Counted from the first letter of the stretch, positions 36,102 to 44,115 are shown. The stretch: 64,000 nucleotides of DNA from Marinobacter persicus (GCF_002934325.1 NZ_PTIV01000013.1:1-64000), one strand, 5' to 3'. Notes: generated from the letters alone by a model not told the origin. Numbers and translations: made by a program.

Positions 36102-36212
36102 GGTGTTACCTCAATTCATGATCTTTTTTTAGCCACAATATTCATCAACAAACTCAATGGCGAACATCACGACCACAGCGAATATTCACAAACTCTTTTG
36201 GAAGGATACGTG

Positions 36213-36560
36213 TCAGGAGCTGGAACAGCAGTCGAAGTACTTACAGAAATCAGAGTGTAGCTTCTGGAAGCGACCCAAGGTTAGCTTTCCGTACTTCTTG
36301 GTGATTACAGCCTTCGAAATGACCAGCGTTTTTCTAACCATCACTTTGGAACGCTTGGGCAATGCTCCTTCAGACATGTCTTCTGGCTCAAGCAGAAACT
36401 CATCTTTGTGCAGGGTGCTGGTTTTGCTGCTTACAGGAATACCAACAAAATCATCAAAGGGAAGATTGTCGCGGAAAACGATCACGGGTCTTCGTTTACT
36501 TGCACCAAGATCAGAAAAATGAAATTCGCATAACACGAGCTCTCCTTGCTCTACGTCCAT
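36213..36560 (-). CDS. PemK/MazF-like toxin
   Basis: About 115 residues from MDVEQGELVLCEFHFSDL, with the MazF-like KRRPVIVFRD strand, FVGIPVSSK and KRSKVMVRKTLVISK. The ATG at 36560 fits better than the one at 36587, because upstream codons are arginine-rich overlap with the antitoxin. It overlaps the antitoxin 3' end by 10 nt. The toxin is divergent from the copy at 3.2 kb. Confidence 0.72.
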   Translation of the reverse strand: MDVEQGELVLCEFHFSDLGASKRRPVIVFRDNLPFDDFVGIPVSSKTSTLHKDEFLLEPEDMSEGALPKRSKVMVRKTLVISKAVITKKYGKLTLGRFQKLHSDFCKYFDCCSSS

Positions 36561-36757
36561 ACCTCGTCCTCTTCTGGATCCTTCCATTCATCAATGTTAC
36601 CTGCCGCATGGTTAGACAATGCCCTTAGCTCTGAGTCCGGGTTCTCCGTCTCCAGCAGAACCACAATTCGCGCATGGGCATTTTTCAACTGGGCGTACTG
36701 CTCAGGAATTTTAACCAAACCGTCACGAATATCAGCTTCAAATTCGACTGCGTACAT
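36551..36757 (-). CDS. antitoxin partner of the PemK/MazF-like toxin
   Basis: About 68 residues from MYAVEFEADIRDGLVKIPE. The short beta-rich N-terminus (EADIRDGLVKIPEQYAQL) and acidic C-terminal tail (DEWKDPEEDEVWT) resemble AbrB/MazE-like antitoxins known beside PemK toxins. The longer frame from 36811 is possible, but the conserved part begins at 36757. The order and overlap match a toxin-antitoxin operon. Confidence 0.68.
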   Translation of the reverse strand: MYAVEFEADIRDGLVKIPEQYAQLKNAHARIVVLLETENPDSELRALSNHAAGNIDEWKDPEEDEVWT

Positions 36758-36807
36758 ACGTTCCTCCACCGGGAAGATTTTATCAGCATCATAACAGGCA
36801 AATTCGG

Positions 36808-37173
36808 TCAACGTACCACCCGCTTCACCACAGCCTTCGGAAACGAAAAATTCACCAACAACCCGAGCTCCTTGCCGGTAGCCTTCAAGTAGTTGATCAA
36901 CTGAGCCTCCGCCGCCAATGGCATCTTTCGCTGGGCTTTGAGTTCGATGATAACGGAGTCCTCCACCAGCACGTCCAGTCGGTGCTCTGCAATGGACTCG
37001 CCTTTGTAGTGAATAACCACAGGCACCTCACACTGCACCGCCACCCCCGCAAGCTCCAGCTCCCGAACCAGCGCCTTCTGGTAAACCGACTCCAAAAACC
37101 CAGCACCCAGATGCCGATATACCTCGTACACACAACCGGTGATGCGATAGCAAAGCTCTTTCTCCTTGAGCAT
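36808..37173 (-). CDS. GxxExxY-family protein, copy 1
   Basis: This 121-residue protein has the GxxExxY hallmark ITGCVYEVYRHLGAGFLE and a PD-(D/E)xK-like core: RLDVLVEDSVIIELKAQ, then LINYLKATG and LGLLVNFSF. The family (PDDEXK_3-like) has no agreed role. The start at 37173 is the conserved MLKEKEL. It shares most residues with the copy at 40989, and each has one of the CCACGGA repeats about 30 nt before its start codon. Confidence 0.85.
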   Translation of the reverse strand: MLKEKELCYRITGCVYEVYRHLGAGFLESVYQKALVRELELAGVAVQCEVPVVIHYKGESIAEHRLDVLVEDSVIIELKAQRKMPLAAEAQLINYLKATGKELGLLVNFSFPKAVVKRVVR

Positions 37174-37202
37174 CGTGCCTCCCTGCTTTAAAGATATTTT
37201 TT

Positions 37203-37291
37203 GCCACGAAATCCACGAAAGAACACTAAAGTAAAAAAACAAAGCTTTTTAGAGCGAAGCTCTTTTCGTGTTCTTTAGTGGGTTTCGTGGC
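37203..37291. repeat. inverted repeat element R3, divergent
   Basis: A variant with arms GCCACGAAATCCACGAAA and its imperfect complement, 89 bp. It lies between GxxExxY copy 1 and DUF2235 copy 1, and its outer edge touches the DUF2235 stop codon. Confidence 0.75.
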
Positions 37292-38181
37292 TAAAAAATC
37301 ACTTCTATTTTGCCCCAGTCCCCACCGACAGTCGCCAACAAATGCCGCAACGCCGGGCTAGTGTATTTAACTCCGTCATCCTCCCACCGCCGGCGAACAC
37401 TCACATGCACCACCGGTTCAACATCTCTCACTACCCGCCGGCGCATGGCGCGGTAGAAGCCTTTGTATTCATTGTGCAGTTTGCCGGCATAATCAGGTGC
37501 CAGCCTATCATCCAAATAGGGTTTAAATGCCAGGCCGCAGGCTTCGGCCTCACGCATCAGCCACTGGCCTGCGTGATCGCCAAGCGTACGATCTTCATAA
37601 CCGCCACCAATGTCTGTGTGAACGCCGGCAAACCAGACCTGCTTTAAATCCAGTCCCGGGCGGGGAGACCACAAACTGGGCTCAAAATCCTGTCGGTTCT
37701 CATCAATGGAAACCGCATGGCGGGCGTGGTTAATGATGGCGCTGGGTTGGGTGTCGTGGAAGAGGTAGCGATCTGACCCCAAAGTGCCCAGGAACGGCGC
37801 AAGAATGCCTAAGGCCCCGACGGTGTCGAACACGCCCACAAAGTGAATACGGCTGACATCCGCCACCGCGAACTGGCGCCTGAATTCCGCTGCCTTGCCA
37901 CTGCCCGGCTTCGAGCTTCTGCCCCGCTGCCGGTACAGCCGGTAAGCCTGATCGATCCGTTTGGCATGTTCGCTTCGCACGATCCCGCAGTTACGAACCA
38001 GCCCCGCCAAGGAACGAACCGTATACGCCCCACGGCTGAAACCGAAGAAATACAGGGCATCACCGTCTTCGTAGTTGTGAACCAGAAAGCGATAGCAATC
38101 GAGGATGTTCTTATCCAGGCCCTCGCCGGTAATGCCACCAGTAAATGCGTGGCCATCTGAGCAGATGATGATGCTTTTCAT
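37291..38181 (-). CDS. DUF2235 alpha/beta-hydrolase-like protein, copy 1, internally deleted
   Basis: A 296-residue open frame starting MKSIIICSDG after AGGAG. It keeps the GFSRGAYTVRSLAGL nucleophile elbow, FDTVGALGILAPFLG and DIGGGYEDRTLGDH. Compared with the 338-residue copy at 44212 it lacks about 42 residues after ICSDG, including the conserved YDWGVGSDG stretch. The frame is kept, but activity is doubtful. DUF2235 includes Tle1-type phospholipases of type VI secretion; no VgrG or immunity gene is seen here. Confidence 0.8.
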   Translation of the reverse strand: MKSIIICSDGHAFTGGITGEGLDKNILDCYRFLVHNYEDGDALYFFGFSRGAYTVRSLAGLVRNCGIVRSEHAKRIDQAYRLYRQRGRSSKPGSGKAAEFRRQFAVADVSRIHFVGVFDTVGALGILAPFLGTLGSDRYLFHDTQPSAIINHARHAVSIDENRQDFEPSLWSPRPGLDLKQVWFAGVHTDIGGGYEDRTLGDHAGQWLMREAEACGLAFKPYLDDRLAPDYAGKLHNEYKGFYRAMRRRVVRDVEPVVHVSVRRRWEDDGVKYTSPALRHLLATVGGDWGKIEVIF

Positions 38182-38247
38182 TGCGACTCCTATTCCCTGG
38201 AGTTGAACAAAATCCGTTTTGAAGCTGAATCGCCGCAAGGCTCCTCT

Positions 38248-39663
38248 TCAGACCTTGCGCCCAACCTGTCTTTGCAGCCAGCTCTGCTCACTCTCCGCCA
38301 GAGTGATATAAATTTCTGAATTAATAATCTGCCAGCAGATTAGCTCATTACTGACTGCATACGTCTCTAGTAAATCAGCGACAGCTTCTTTGAGCGTCCC
38401 AGCGTGCCGCACAGCGTCCGAAGCCACATATCTGGGCAACAAAAGTTCCGCAGCAAATGCTCGCGCTCGTTTTTCCAGGCGCTCCGGAGTATTACCGTTC
38501 AGGACTTCAGCAACAGGCAATGCGCCCTTCCGATCCAAAAGCAAATGGCAGATTTCATGGGCAAGCGTTGAGTTTTCACCATGAACATGAGCCGGTGTGC
38601 TCTCAGCGGATTTATTCACCAAAATTGCCGGGCCGTGGAGCCTCCCCCAACAGGCAAGAGCATCCAACTTGCTCTCGGGCATTTCAAAGCTCTGAATTTG
38701 CACGCCCCAGGATTTCAGCAATTCAGCCGGTTGAACAACATCACTTTTACCTAGACCAAGCTTACGGCGAAGCCAGGCTGCTGCCCAATAGCCTTGATCA
38801 TAGGGTTTACCAATTTCCCGGAAATCCTTAGCCAAAGTATCAGCCAATGAGTCCAGTTCATCCGTGGAGGACTTACTCAGACCACGAATCAAGCCAAAAA
38901 TCTGAGTTTGCTCTTCTGGAAGAAGCACTCCAACCGTCATCCGGGCCGCTGCAACTAACTCGCTGTCTGCAAAAGGCCTATCGGACTCTTGCTCCCAGAA
39001 CTGGGCATCATTTGCAGGATTAAGGCATTCCAGAGTTTCAGAAGAAAGCCCTGTTAGCAGAGGCAAGGCTTTACGTTCCAGCTGTTGCTCGCGAGCCATC
39101 CACTGTTGCGCTGCCAATAGGCCACGGCCTTGATCCACTTCGTTTGCAAGCTCCGCCAGGTGATTGCCGATTGCTTCGAGATCTGCAACAGCCTGTTCAA
39201 GAGGCAAGCGGATGGTTTCCCCCTGCTCAGTGCTCGAAACTTCAAATAATTCGCCTTGGCGAATAACAAACACCGCAGGAAAATAAAGCCCCTTAAATGC
39301 ACTGGCCAAATCATGACGATTCAGAAAGCGAAATGCCTCTTCCTCTTCATCTTCAACACGCTCTTCGGGCATGTTCTCCCAGCGCTTTTCCAGGTCTCGC
39401 GCCAATGTTGAAATATCAGTGGCCTTTACCTGAAACGGAAAGCTCTGCTCGCACAGAAGGTAAGACCAGTTTTTGGCCAGCCACTCAAGAAGATCGACCC
39501 AAGTCCATTCAACAGAACCATCCTGACCGGCCAGAACACTTGTGCCATTAACGCAAAGCTCACCCTTTCCCCAGACCAAACCGAGGCCTTCGGTACGCCT
39601 TTCATCCAACTGTAATTCCAGCAAAAAACCGCTGCAGGAACCTATGTGTAGTTTTTCAGCCAT
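38248..39663 (-). CDS. ImmA/IrrE-family metallo-endopeptidase
   Basis: This 471-residue protein has a C-terminal zinc-protease domain with HEICH at about 369-373, then AFAAELLLPRYVA. The first roughly 290 residues are of unknown type, with an acidic stretch near 100-110 (EEEEAF). ImmA/IrrE proteases cleave or release repressors in phage, mobile-element and stress circuits. It overlaps the preceding 136-residue gene by 22 nt, so the two are probably one functional unit. No XRE partner is adjacent. Confidence 0.83.
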   Translation of the reverse strand: MAEKLHIGSCSGFLLELQLDERRTEGLGLVWGKGELCVNGTSVLAGQDGSVEWTWVDLLEWLAKNWSYLLCEQSFPFQVKATDISTLARDLEKRWENMPEERVEDEEEEAFRFLNRHDLASAFKGLYFPAVFVIRQGELFEVSSTEQGETIRLPLEQAVADLEAIGNHLAELANEVDQGRGLLAAQQWMAREQQLERKALPLLTGLSSETLECLNPANDAQFWEQESDRPFADSELVAAARMTVGVLLPEEQTQIFGLIRGLSKSSTDELDSLADTLAKDFREIGKPYDQGYWAAAWLRRKLGLGKSDVVQPAELLKSWGVQIQSFEMPESKLDALACWGRLHGPAILVNKSAESTPAHVHGENSTLAHEICHLLLDRKGALPVAEVLNGNTPERLEKRARAFAAELLLPRYVASDAVRHAGTLKEAVADLLETYAVSNELICWQIINSEIYITLAESEQSWLQRQVGRKV

Positions 39664-40052
39664 TGCTCAAACTCTTTACTGTAGCCAGCGCATTCTGCCT
39701 GCCTTCTGAGCTTTCGTATAATCTTGCCCGGCAAAGGCCTGCGACCTTTCAAATCGCCCCGCCAAGGGTAGCCATGCCACGAAATGCCAGGCGTGGTTGG
39801 TGCTGCTTCGTAAATCACTCCGTTGTACACGGCATAAATCTTTGCAGGTATAGGGTCATCGGGCTCATCATAGTATGGCACACCCTGATTCAGGATTTCA
39901 GTGGCCAGCTCCGGGGTTATGCTCTTCGGGCATTTCCCGATTGGGCCTTTGTCTCCTGGCTCGAAGCCCGCGTAGTCGTTTTTCCACCGGTGTTTATGCC
40001 GACCCTCGCCACGCTCGTATCTCCAGGGTGTTTTGATTTGAGAGTCTGTCAT
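39642..40052 (-). CDS. hypothetical protein coupled to the ImmA/IrrE protease
   Basis: A 136-residue, basic, tryptophan- and proline-rich protein (WRYERGEGRHKHRWKND near the start, SWHGYPWRGDLKGRRPLP in the second half). It has no signal peptide or membrane segment and I do not recognise a family. The ATG at 40052 shares one base with the TGA of a 26-residue upstream frame, and its 3' end overlaps the protease gene by 22 nt. It could be a toxin, a regulator or a protease substrate. Confidence 0.65.
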   Translation of the reverse strand: MTDSQIKTPWRYERGEGRHKHRWKNDYAGFEPGDKGPIGKCPKSITPELATEILNQGVPYYDEPDDPIPAKIYAVYNGVIYEAAPTTPGISWHGYPWRGDLKGRRPLPGKIIRKLRRQAECAGYSKEFEQWLKNYT

Positions 40053-40132
40053 CAAGATTGAGCTCTGAAATCCTGCCGATTCTCGTCAAGGGAAAAGCCA
40101 TGAAGGGCGTGGTTGATGGCGATGTTTCTCAT
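40052..40132 (-). pseudogene. 26-residue frame made of DUF2235 fragments, coupled to the next gene
   Basis: After AGGAG an ATG frame reads MRNI and then INHALHGFSLDENRQDF, which matches the DUF2235 N-terminus joined directly to its internal INHARHAVSIDENRQDF segment. So most of a DUF2235 gene was deleted in frame. It ends in TGATG, sharing a base with the start of the 136-residue gene, and could now serve as a translated leader for it. Confidence 0.6.
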
Positions 40133-40141
40133 CGGGGACTC

Positions 40142-40288
40142 CTAACTCCTATCTCCTAAAGCCAACCGCCGCCGGCCTGCAAAACCCAGAATAAGCGCCA
40201 GCAGGCCGCCGAACAGCGCGGAGCCCAGGGGATAGTAAATGGATTCAAAATCTTCATCGGCACGTTCCCTGAGCCCGTAACCTGCCAC
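40142..40288 (-). pseudogene. short frame resembling the YdcF (DUF218) N-terminal membrane segment
   Basis: An open frame of up to 48 residues (GTG at 40288) ends in PLGSALFGGLLALILGF, close to PLGSALLGGLLALIAGF of the ydcF product at 33.0 kb. The DNA is also visibly alike. Nothing of the DUF218 domain follows, so this appears to be a remnant of a second ydcF copy or a recombination scar. Confidence 0.55.
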
Positions 40289-40354
40289 CCTTAATGAGCC
40301 TCAATGGTCTTTTGATAAGAGGCGGAGGCGCGTTTCTTTACTCCGCCTTAGCTT

Positions 40355-40606
40355 TCACGCTGCATGATCTTGTTTGGGGTGGGTTTGGTCTCCCTGACCC
40401 GCCAACAACCCCTGCACACTGATATCTTCATCAAGGTCATCCCAGTGAACACCGTGCACGCTCAATTCAAAACAATCGCGGGCAGTTTTATCAGCATGCA
40501 ATAGCCGAGGAAACCAGGCCAAAGGCGCGCCAATAGTCCGACCATCAGACAAAATAGCCCAAAGGCTATCTTCGTCAAACCAAACTTTTTCAGGCGATGT
40601 GGTCAT
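40355..40606 (-). CDS. DUF2442-family protein
   Basis: An 83-residue protein with the DUF2442 pattern: VWFDEDSLWAILSDGRTIGAPLAWFPRL, then DISVQGLLAG near the end. DUF2442 proteins are usually paired with DUF4160 or a helix-turn-helix protein and regarded as toxin-antitoxin or mobile-element components. It lies 15 nt after the XRE gene. Confidence 0.75.
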   Translation of the reverse strand: MTTSPEKVWFDEDSLWAILSDGRTIGAPLAWFPRLLHADKTARDCFELSVHGVHWDDLDEDISVQGLLAGQGDQTHPKQDHAA

Positions 40607-40621
40607 AAACCAGTTTAAACC

Positions 40622-40924
40622 TCACAGCGTAAACCCATGATGCTGACCGTCTGGCAGCTCAATATCTACACGAACTTTACCGCCGGCAGCCTCTACATAC
40701 CGCTTCAGGCTGGAAAGCTTCAGATCTCTGCCCGGCCGTTCCATTCTGGCAACAGTAGGCTGTTTGATGCCTAATGCACCTGCCATATCGGCTTGCGTTT
40801 TTTCCATCAGAGCCCGAATCTCACCAAGATGGATGTTCAGCAGCATGGCCTCTGCCTTAGCCGTTGCCGCAGAAACAACTGCAGGCTTCTCATTTTCAAG
40901 AATCTGTTCCAGCGTTCTTGCCAT
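40622..40924 (-). CDS. XRE-family helix-turn-helix protein
   Basis: About 100 residues with IRALMEKTQADMAGALGIKQPTVARMERPG, a clear helix-turn-helix, followed by LKLSSLKRYVEAAGGKVRVDIELP as in antitoxins of the HigA/DUF2442-linked class. The ATG at 40924 is preferred over a GTG 9 nt upstream because GGGG is better spaced. It probably represses its own operon with the DUF2442 gene. Confidence 0.8.
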   Translation of the reverse strand: MARTLEQILENEKPAVVSAATAKAEAMLLNIHLGEIRALMEKTQADMAGALGIKQPTVARMERPGRDLKLSSLKRYVEAAGGKVRVDIELPDGQHHGFTL

Positions 40925-40988
40925 CTCAGTCACCCCAACCCTATCTCCCAGTGCATGCCAACAGGTATAGCTTAAAAGCTATAACCCA

Positions 40989-41354
40989 TCAAATCACCAC
41001 TCGTTTCACCACCGCCTTCGGAAACGAGAAATTCACTAACAACCCAAGCTCTTTCCCGGTAGCCTTCAGGTAGTTGATCAACTGGGCTTCAGCTGCCAGA
41101 GGCAACTTCTGTTGCGCCTTGAGCTCGATGATAACGGAATTCTCCACCAGCAAGTCCAGTCGGTACTCGGCAATCGGCTCACCTTTGTAATGAACAACAA
41201 CCGGCACCTCACATTCCGAAGCCAACCCGGCAAGCTTCAACTCCCGAACCAAAGCCTTCTGATAAACCGCCTCCAGAAAACCCGCGCCCAGGTGCCGATA
41301 AACCTCGAATACGCAGCCTCGAATTTTGTAGGTGAGCTCCTCGTCCTTGAGCAT
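40989..41354 (-). CDS. GxxExxY-family protein, copy 2
   Basis: A 121-residue paralogue of copy 1 with IRGCVFEVYRHLGAGFLE, RLDLLVENSVIIELKAQ and the same C-terminal LLVNFSFPKAVVKRVV. About 30 nt upstream of its ATG is repeat R4, and beyond that DUF2235 copy 2, the same arrangement as the first unit. Possible nuclease-like fold; function not established. Confidence 0.85.
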   Translation of the reverse strand: MLKDEELTYKIRGCVFEVYRHLGAGFLEAVYQKALVRELKLAGLASECEVPVVVHYKGEPIAEYRLDLLVENSVIIELKAQQKLPLAAEAQLINYLKATGKELGLLVNFSFPKAVVKRVVI

Positions 41355-41384
41355 AGGCCATTCCCTTTTTAAAGATTATTTTTT

Positions 41385-41531
41385 GCCACGGAACCCACGG
41401 AATAACACGGAAGGAAAACAAAAAGCTTTCCGTCAAAAAGTCTTTTCTTCGTCTTTATTTTTCCGTGTTCTTCCGTGGATTCCGTGGCCAATCAAGTCTT
41501 TATCTTTTCTTTTCCCGAGTCCTTCCGTGGC
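41385..41531. repeat. inverted repeat element R4 plus a solitary right arm
   Basis: A full element at 41385-41488 (left arm GCCACGGAACCCACGGAA with one change) is followed by CAATCAAGTCTTTATC and then a lone half-arm ending CCTTCCGTGGC at 41531, on the stop codon of DUF2235 copy 2. Repeat R5 has the same composite structure. Confidence 0.8.
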
Positions 41532-42506
41532 TAAAAAATCACTTGTATTTTGCCCCAGTCCCCACCGACATTCTCCAGCAATCCCCGCAAAGCCGGGCTC
41601 CGGTACCTCACCCCATCATCCTCCCACCGCTTCCGAACACTCACATGCACCACCGGCTCTACCTCCCGCGCCATGCGCCGGCGCATGGCGCGGTAGAAGC
41701 CTTTGTATTCATTGTGCTGCGGGCCGGTGTGGTCCGGGGTGAGGTTATCCAGGAAGTGGGGTTCGAAAGCCAGGCCGCAGGCTTCTGCCTCGCGGGCCAG
41801 CCACTGGCCGGCGTGGTCGCCCAGGGCGCGATTGGGGTAGCCGCCGCCGATGTCGGTGTGTACGCCGGCGAACCACACCTGCTTCAGGTCCACCCCGGCT
41901 TTTGGGGTCCACAGCGTGGGTTCGAAATCCTGGCGGTTTTCATCAATGGAAACGGCATGGCGGGCGTGGTTGATAATGTCGCCGGGCTCTGTGTCATGGA
42001 ACAGATAATGAGACGTGCCCAAAGTTCCCAGAAACGGCGCAGGTATGCCCAGTGCGCCAACGGTGTCGAACACGCCCACAAAATGAACCCGGCCGCCACC
42101 GGCCACCGCGTAATCCCGACGAAAGGCGGCGGCCTTGCTGCTACCCGGTGCCGAAGCCCGGCTGCGCCGGCGGTACAGTGAATAAGCCTTCGCGGCTTTA
42201 CCCGCGTGTTCCCGGCGCAGAATACCGCAATTGCCAATCAACCCCGCCAACGACCGAACCGTGTAGGCACCCCGGCTGAAACCAAACAGGTACACCGCAT
42301 CGCCGTCATCGTAGTTGTGCACCAGAAAGCGGTAGCAATCCAGAATATTCTTGTCGATGCCCTTGCCCGTGGCCCCACCGGTCAGCGGATTGCCGTCAGA
42401 ACCCACACCCAATCGTAAAACACCACCTGCTTGTTGTCGGCGGCATCTTCCGGGGCAATGCCACGGGCGATACGTAAGATGTGGGTGGCCGTGTCAGATT
42501 CGGGGG
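41531..42506 (-). pseudogene. DUF2235 gene, copy 2: 3' part, truncated and frameshifted
   Basis: Codons 14 to the end of a DUF2235 gene. By eye about 95% of bases match copy 3 in the stretch compared (9 mismatches in roughly 180 nt). A one-base deletion near 42410, inside the YDWGVGSDG codons, breaks the frame, so only the part from 42412 down is open. The first 13 codons are missing here; the homology stops at 42506, directly before the TOPRIM-like gene end. The missing piece matches the fragment at 46201-46237. Confidence 0.82.
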
Positions 42507-42511
42507 TCAGC

Positions 42512-43009
42512 TCAAACGAACAGCCACGTAAACACTCCGGCGGTCCTCATTCGAGCAATCTCGTGTTCATTACACCTCAGGTGCGTGTTTTGCCAATCAA
42601 CGGATGTTTCATCCGGGCAGTGCTGCAGGAGGCGTTTGCCTACCGCCTCATTGTTGCTTTGTTGGAGCGTTGCCTTGAGGTCCTCGCTTTCCTTCTCGTC
42701 GATACCCAAAAGAAAAACTCGCTCCTTGCAGGACTGGCCGTTCAGTATTTCATCAAAATTCTGCTTTCTTGATTCAAAATCGTTGTCGAAGTCCATCAAC
42801 AACAGGGCGTGCATACCGGGCCGGTCATTCAGCAGCTTCAAGTTATCTTCGAGTTCAGCGAACACTTTTGGCCAGCCGCCACTGGGTGGCTTGGCATCAA
42901 TGACATAATCATTCACTGAAGGCATGGTTTTCACACCATTCACAATACCCCGGTATGGCTTGTCTTCAAGATAAATAACCAAATGGTTCCTGTATCGATT
43001 CACTGCCAT
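42512..43009 (-). CDS. TOPRIM-like protein paired with an ATPase
   Basis: A 165-residue protein. HLVIYLEDKPYRG (Glu15) and LLLMDFDNDFE (Asp73, Asp75, Asp77) look like the conserved Glu and DxD of a TOPRIM or OLD-type nuclease core. RVFLLGIDEKESEDLK and a closing HEIARMRTAGVFTWLF follow. The ATG overlaps the ATPase stop (TAATG), so the two are translated together. ATPase-TOPRIM pairs include several anti-phage systems, but this short form is not one I can name. Confidence 0.62.
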   Translation of the reverse strand: MAVNRYRNHLVIYLEDKPYRGIVNGVKTMPSVNDYVIDAKPPSGGWPKVFAELEDNLKLLNDRPGMHALLLMDFDNDFESRKQNFDEILNGQSCKERVFLLGIDEKESEDLKATLQQSNNEAVGKRLLQHCPDETSVDWQNTHLRCNEHEIARMRTAGVFTWLFV

Positions 43010-44115
43010 TAATCGAGCTCTCCATTCTCATAGGCATCAACAAAGGTTGCGCTCAGGTATTCTTTATCTGCCGCACGCTCCAACCGGGACGGGTGCAAGT
43101 GCGATTGCCGGGTTACCAGGAAAGTGTTGTGTTCCGAATATTCGTTAATCGTTCTTGGGTTGTGGCTAGACATAACCAGCTGCGATTCAACGGCGCTGTT
43201 CTCGAACGCTTTCCTGCAGGCCGTTATAAAGTGGCTCAGCTCAGGAAGATAGATATAGTTGTCAGGCTCATCCCATAGGCACAGAATCGATTCTTCATTG
43301 GTAATAGCGGCCAGCACTGTCGCGGTAAGGAAGTATATTTTTTCACCATCCGATAACTGACAAAAATTCAGCTCCAGACTTTTGGAACCTTCGCCACTGA
43401 ATTTGAAAACCAACTCCTTTTCATCTTTGCCGGTGCTTTCAAATTTGAAGTTGGCAAAGTCGGGCATCCGCAGCTTCATGAATTCTTCGATTTTTGTATA
43501 CAGTGCGGGATAAACAGCCAGTTGGTGGCGAACCCAATCCAGCGTATTGCTTGCTTCGCGTGCCAGGTAAGGCGTTTCTTGTTTGCTGGCTCGCCTGAAA
43601 TTGCCGGGCACCGGAGCTAACACGATAATTCGCGCCAACCACTCGCGAAAACGCGCAATAGGTGCATCGTCATTTCGCGTAGAGATCAGAGGCAAACCCA
43701 CGTGGTGCCAATCCAGGGTGAACTCTGCACTTTTTCCCAGCTGTATTTTGCCTTCTTCACGGAAAAAATGAGTTTTGCCATTTACTTTAAGTGATTCCCG
43801 ACGGATGCGGGGCTGGGTGAAATTCTCCGGCAGCTCTACTTCCAGGACATATTCGTAGACTTGCTTGCCAAGTGTCGCGGCACATTCCAGGTGAATGGGT
43901 TTATGGGTCTCGCCGAAGGCGAAGTCGCTTTCGCTGACCAATTCTTTCAACTGCGTTACGCCCCGCCCGATTTGCTGCAATACCTCCACCGCATCAAAAA
44001 AACTGGATTTACCCGCGCCGTTTCTGCCTAGCACCAGAGCGGAATGTTCGTCTTTAAGAGTTACTTCAAAATTCTGAAGGCAGCGGTATTGGTGAAAATA
44101 AAGTTTGTTCAGCAT
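43009..44115 (-). CDS. AAA ATPase (ABC/OLD-like, AAA_15/21 type)
   Basis: About 368 residues. It begins LNKLYFHQYRCLQNFEV, with Walker A GRNGAGKS at 30-37, an ABC-type signature LSDGEKIYFL, Walker B LCLWDEPDNY and a switch histidine in MSSHNPRTI. The layout is that of stand-alone SMC/OLD-like ATPases used in anti-phage pairs. The ATG at 44115 is chosen; a GTG at 44139 is possible. It precedes and overlaps the TOPRIM-like gene. Confidence 0.85.
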   Translation of the reverse strand: MLNKLYFHQYRCLQNFEVTLKDEHSALVLGRNGAGKSSFFDAVEVLQQIGRGVTQLKELVSESDFAFGETHKPIHLECAATLGKQVYEYVLEVELPENFTQPRIRRESLKVNGKTHFFREEGKIQLGKSAEFTLDWHHVGLPLISTRNDDAPIARFREWLARIIVLAPVPGNFRRASKQETPYLAREASNTLDWVRHQLAVYPALYTKIEEFMKLRMPDFANFKFESTGKDEKELVFKFSGEGSKSLELNFCQLSDGEKIYFLTATVLAAITNEESILCLWDEPDNYIYLPELSHFITACRKAFENSAVESQLVMSSHNPRTINEYSEHNTFLVTRQSHLHPSRLERAADKEYLSATFVDAYENGELD

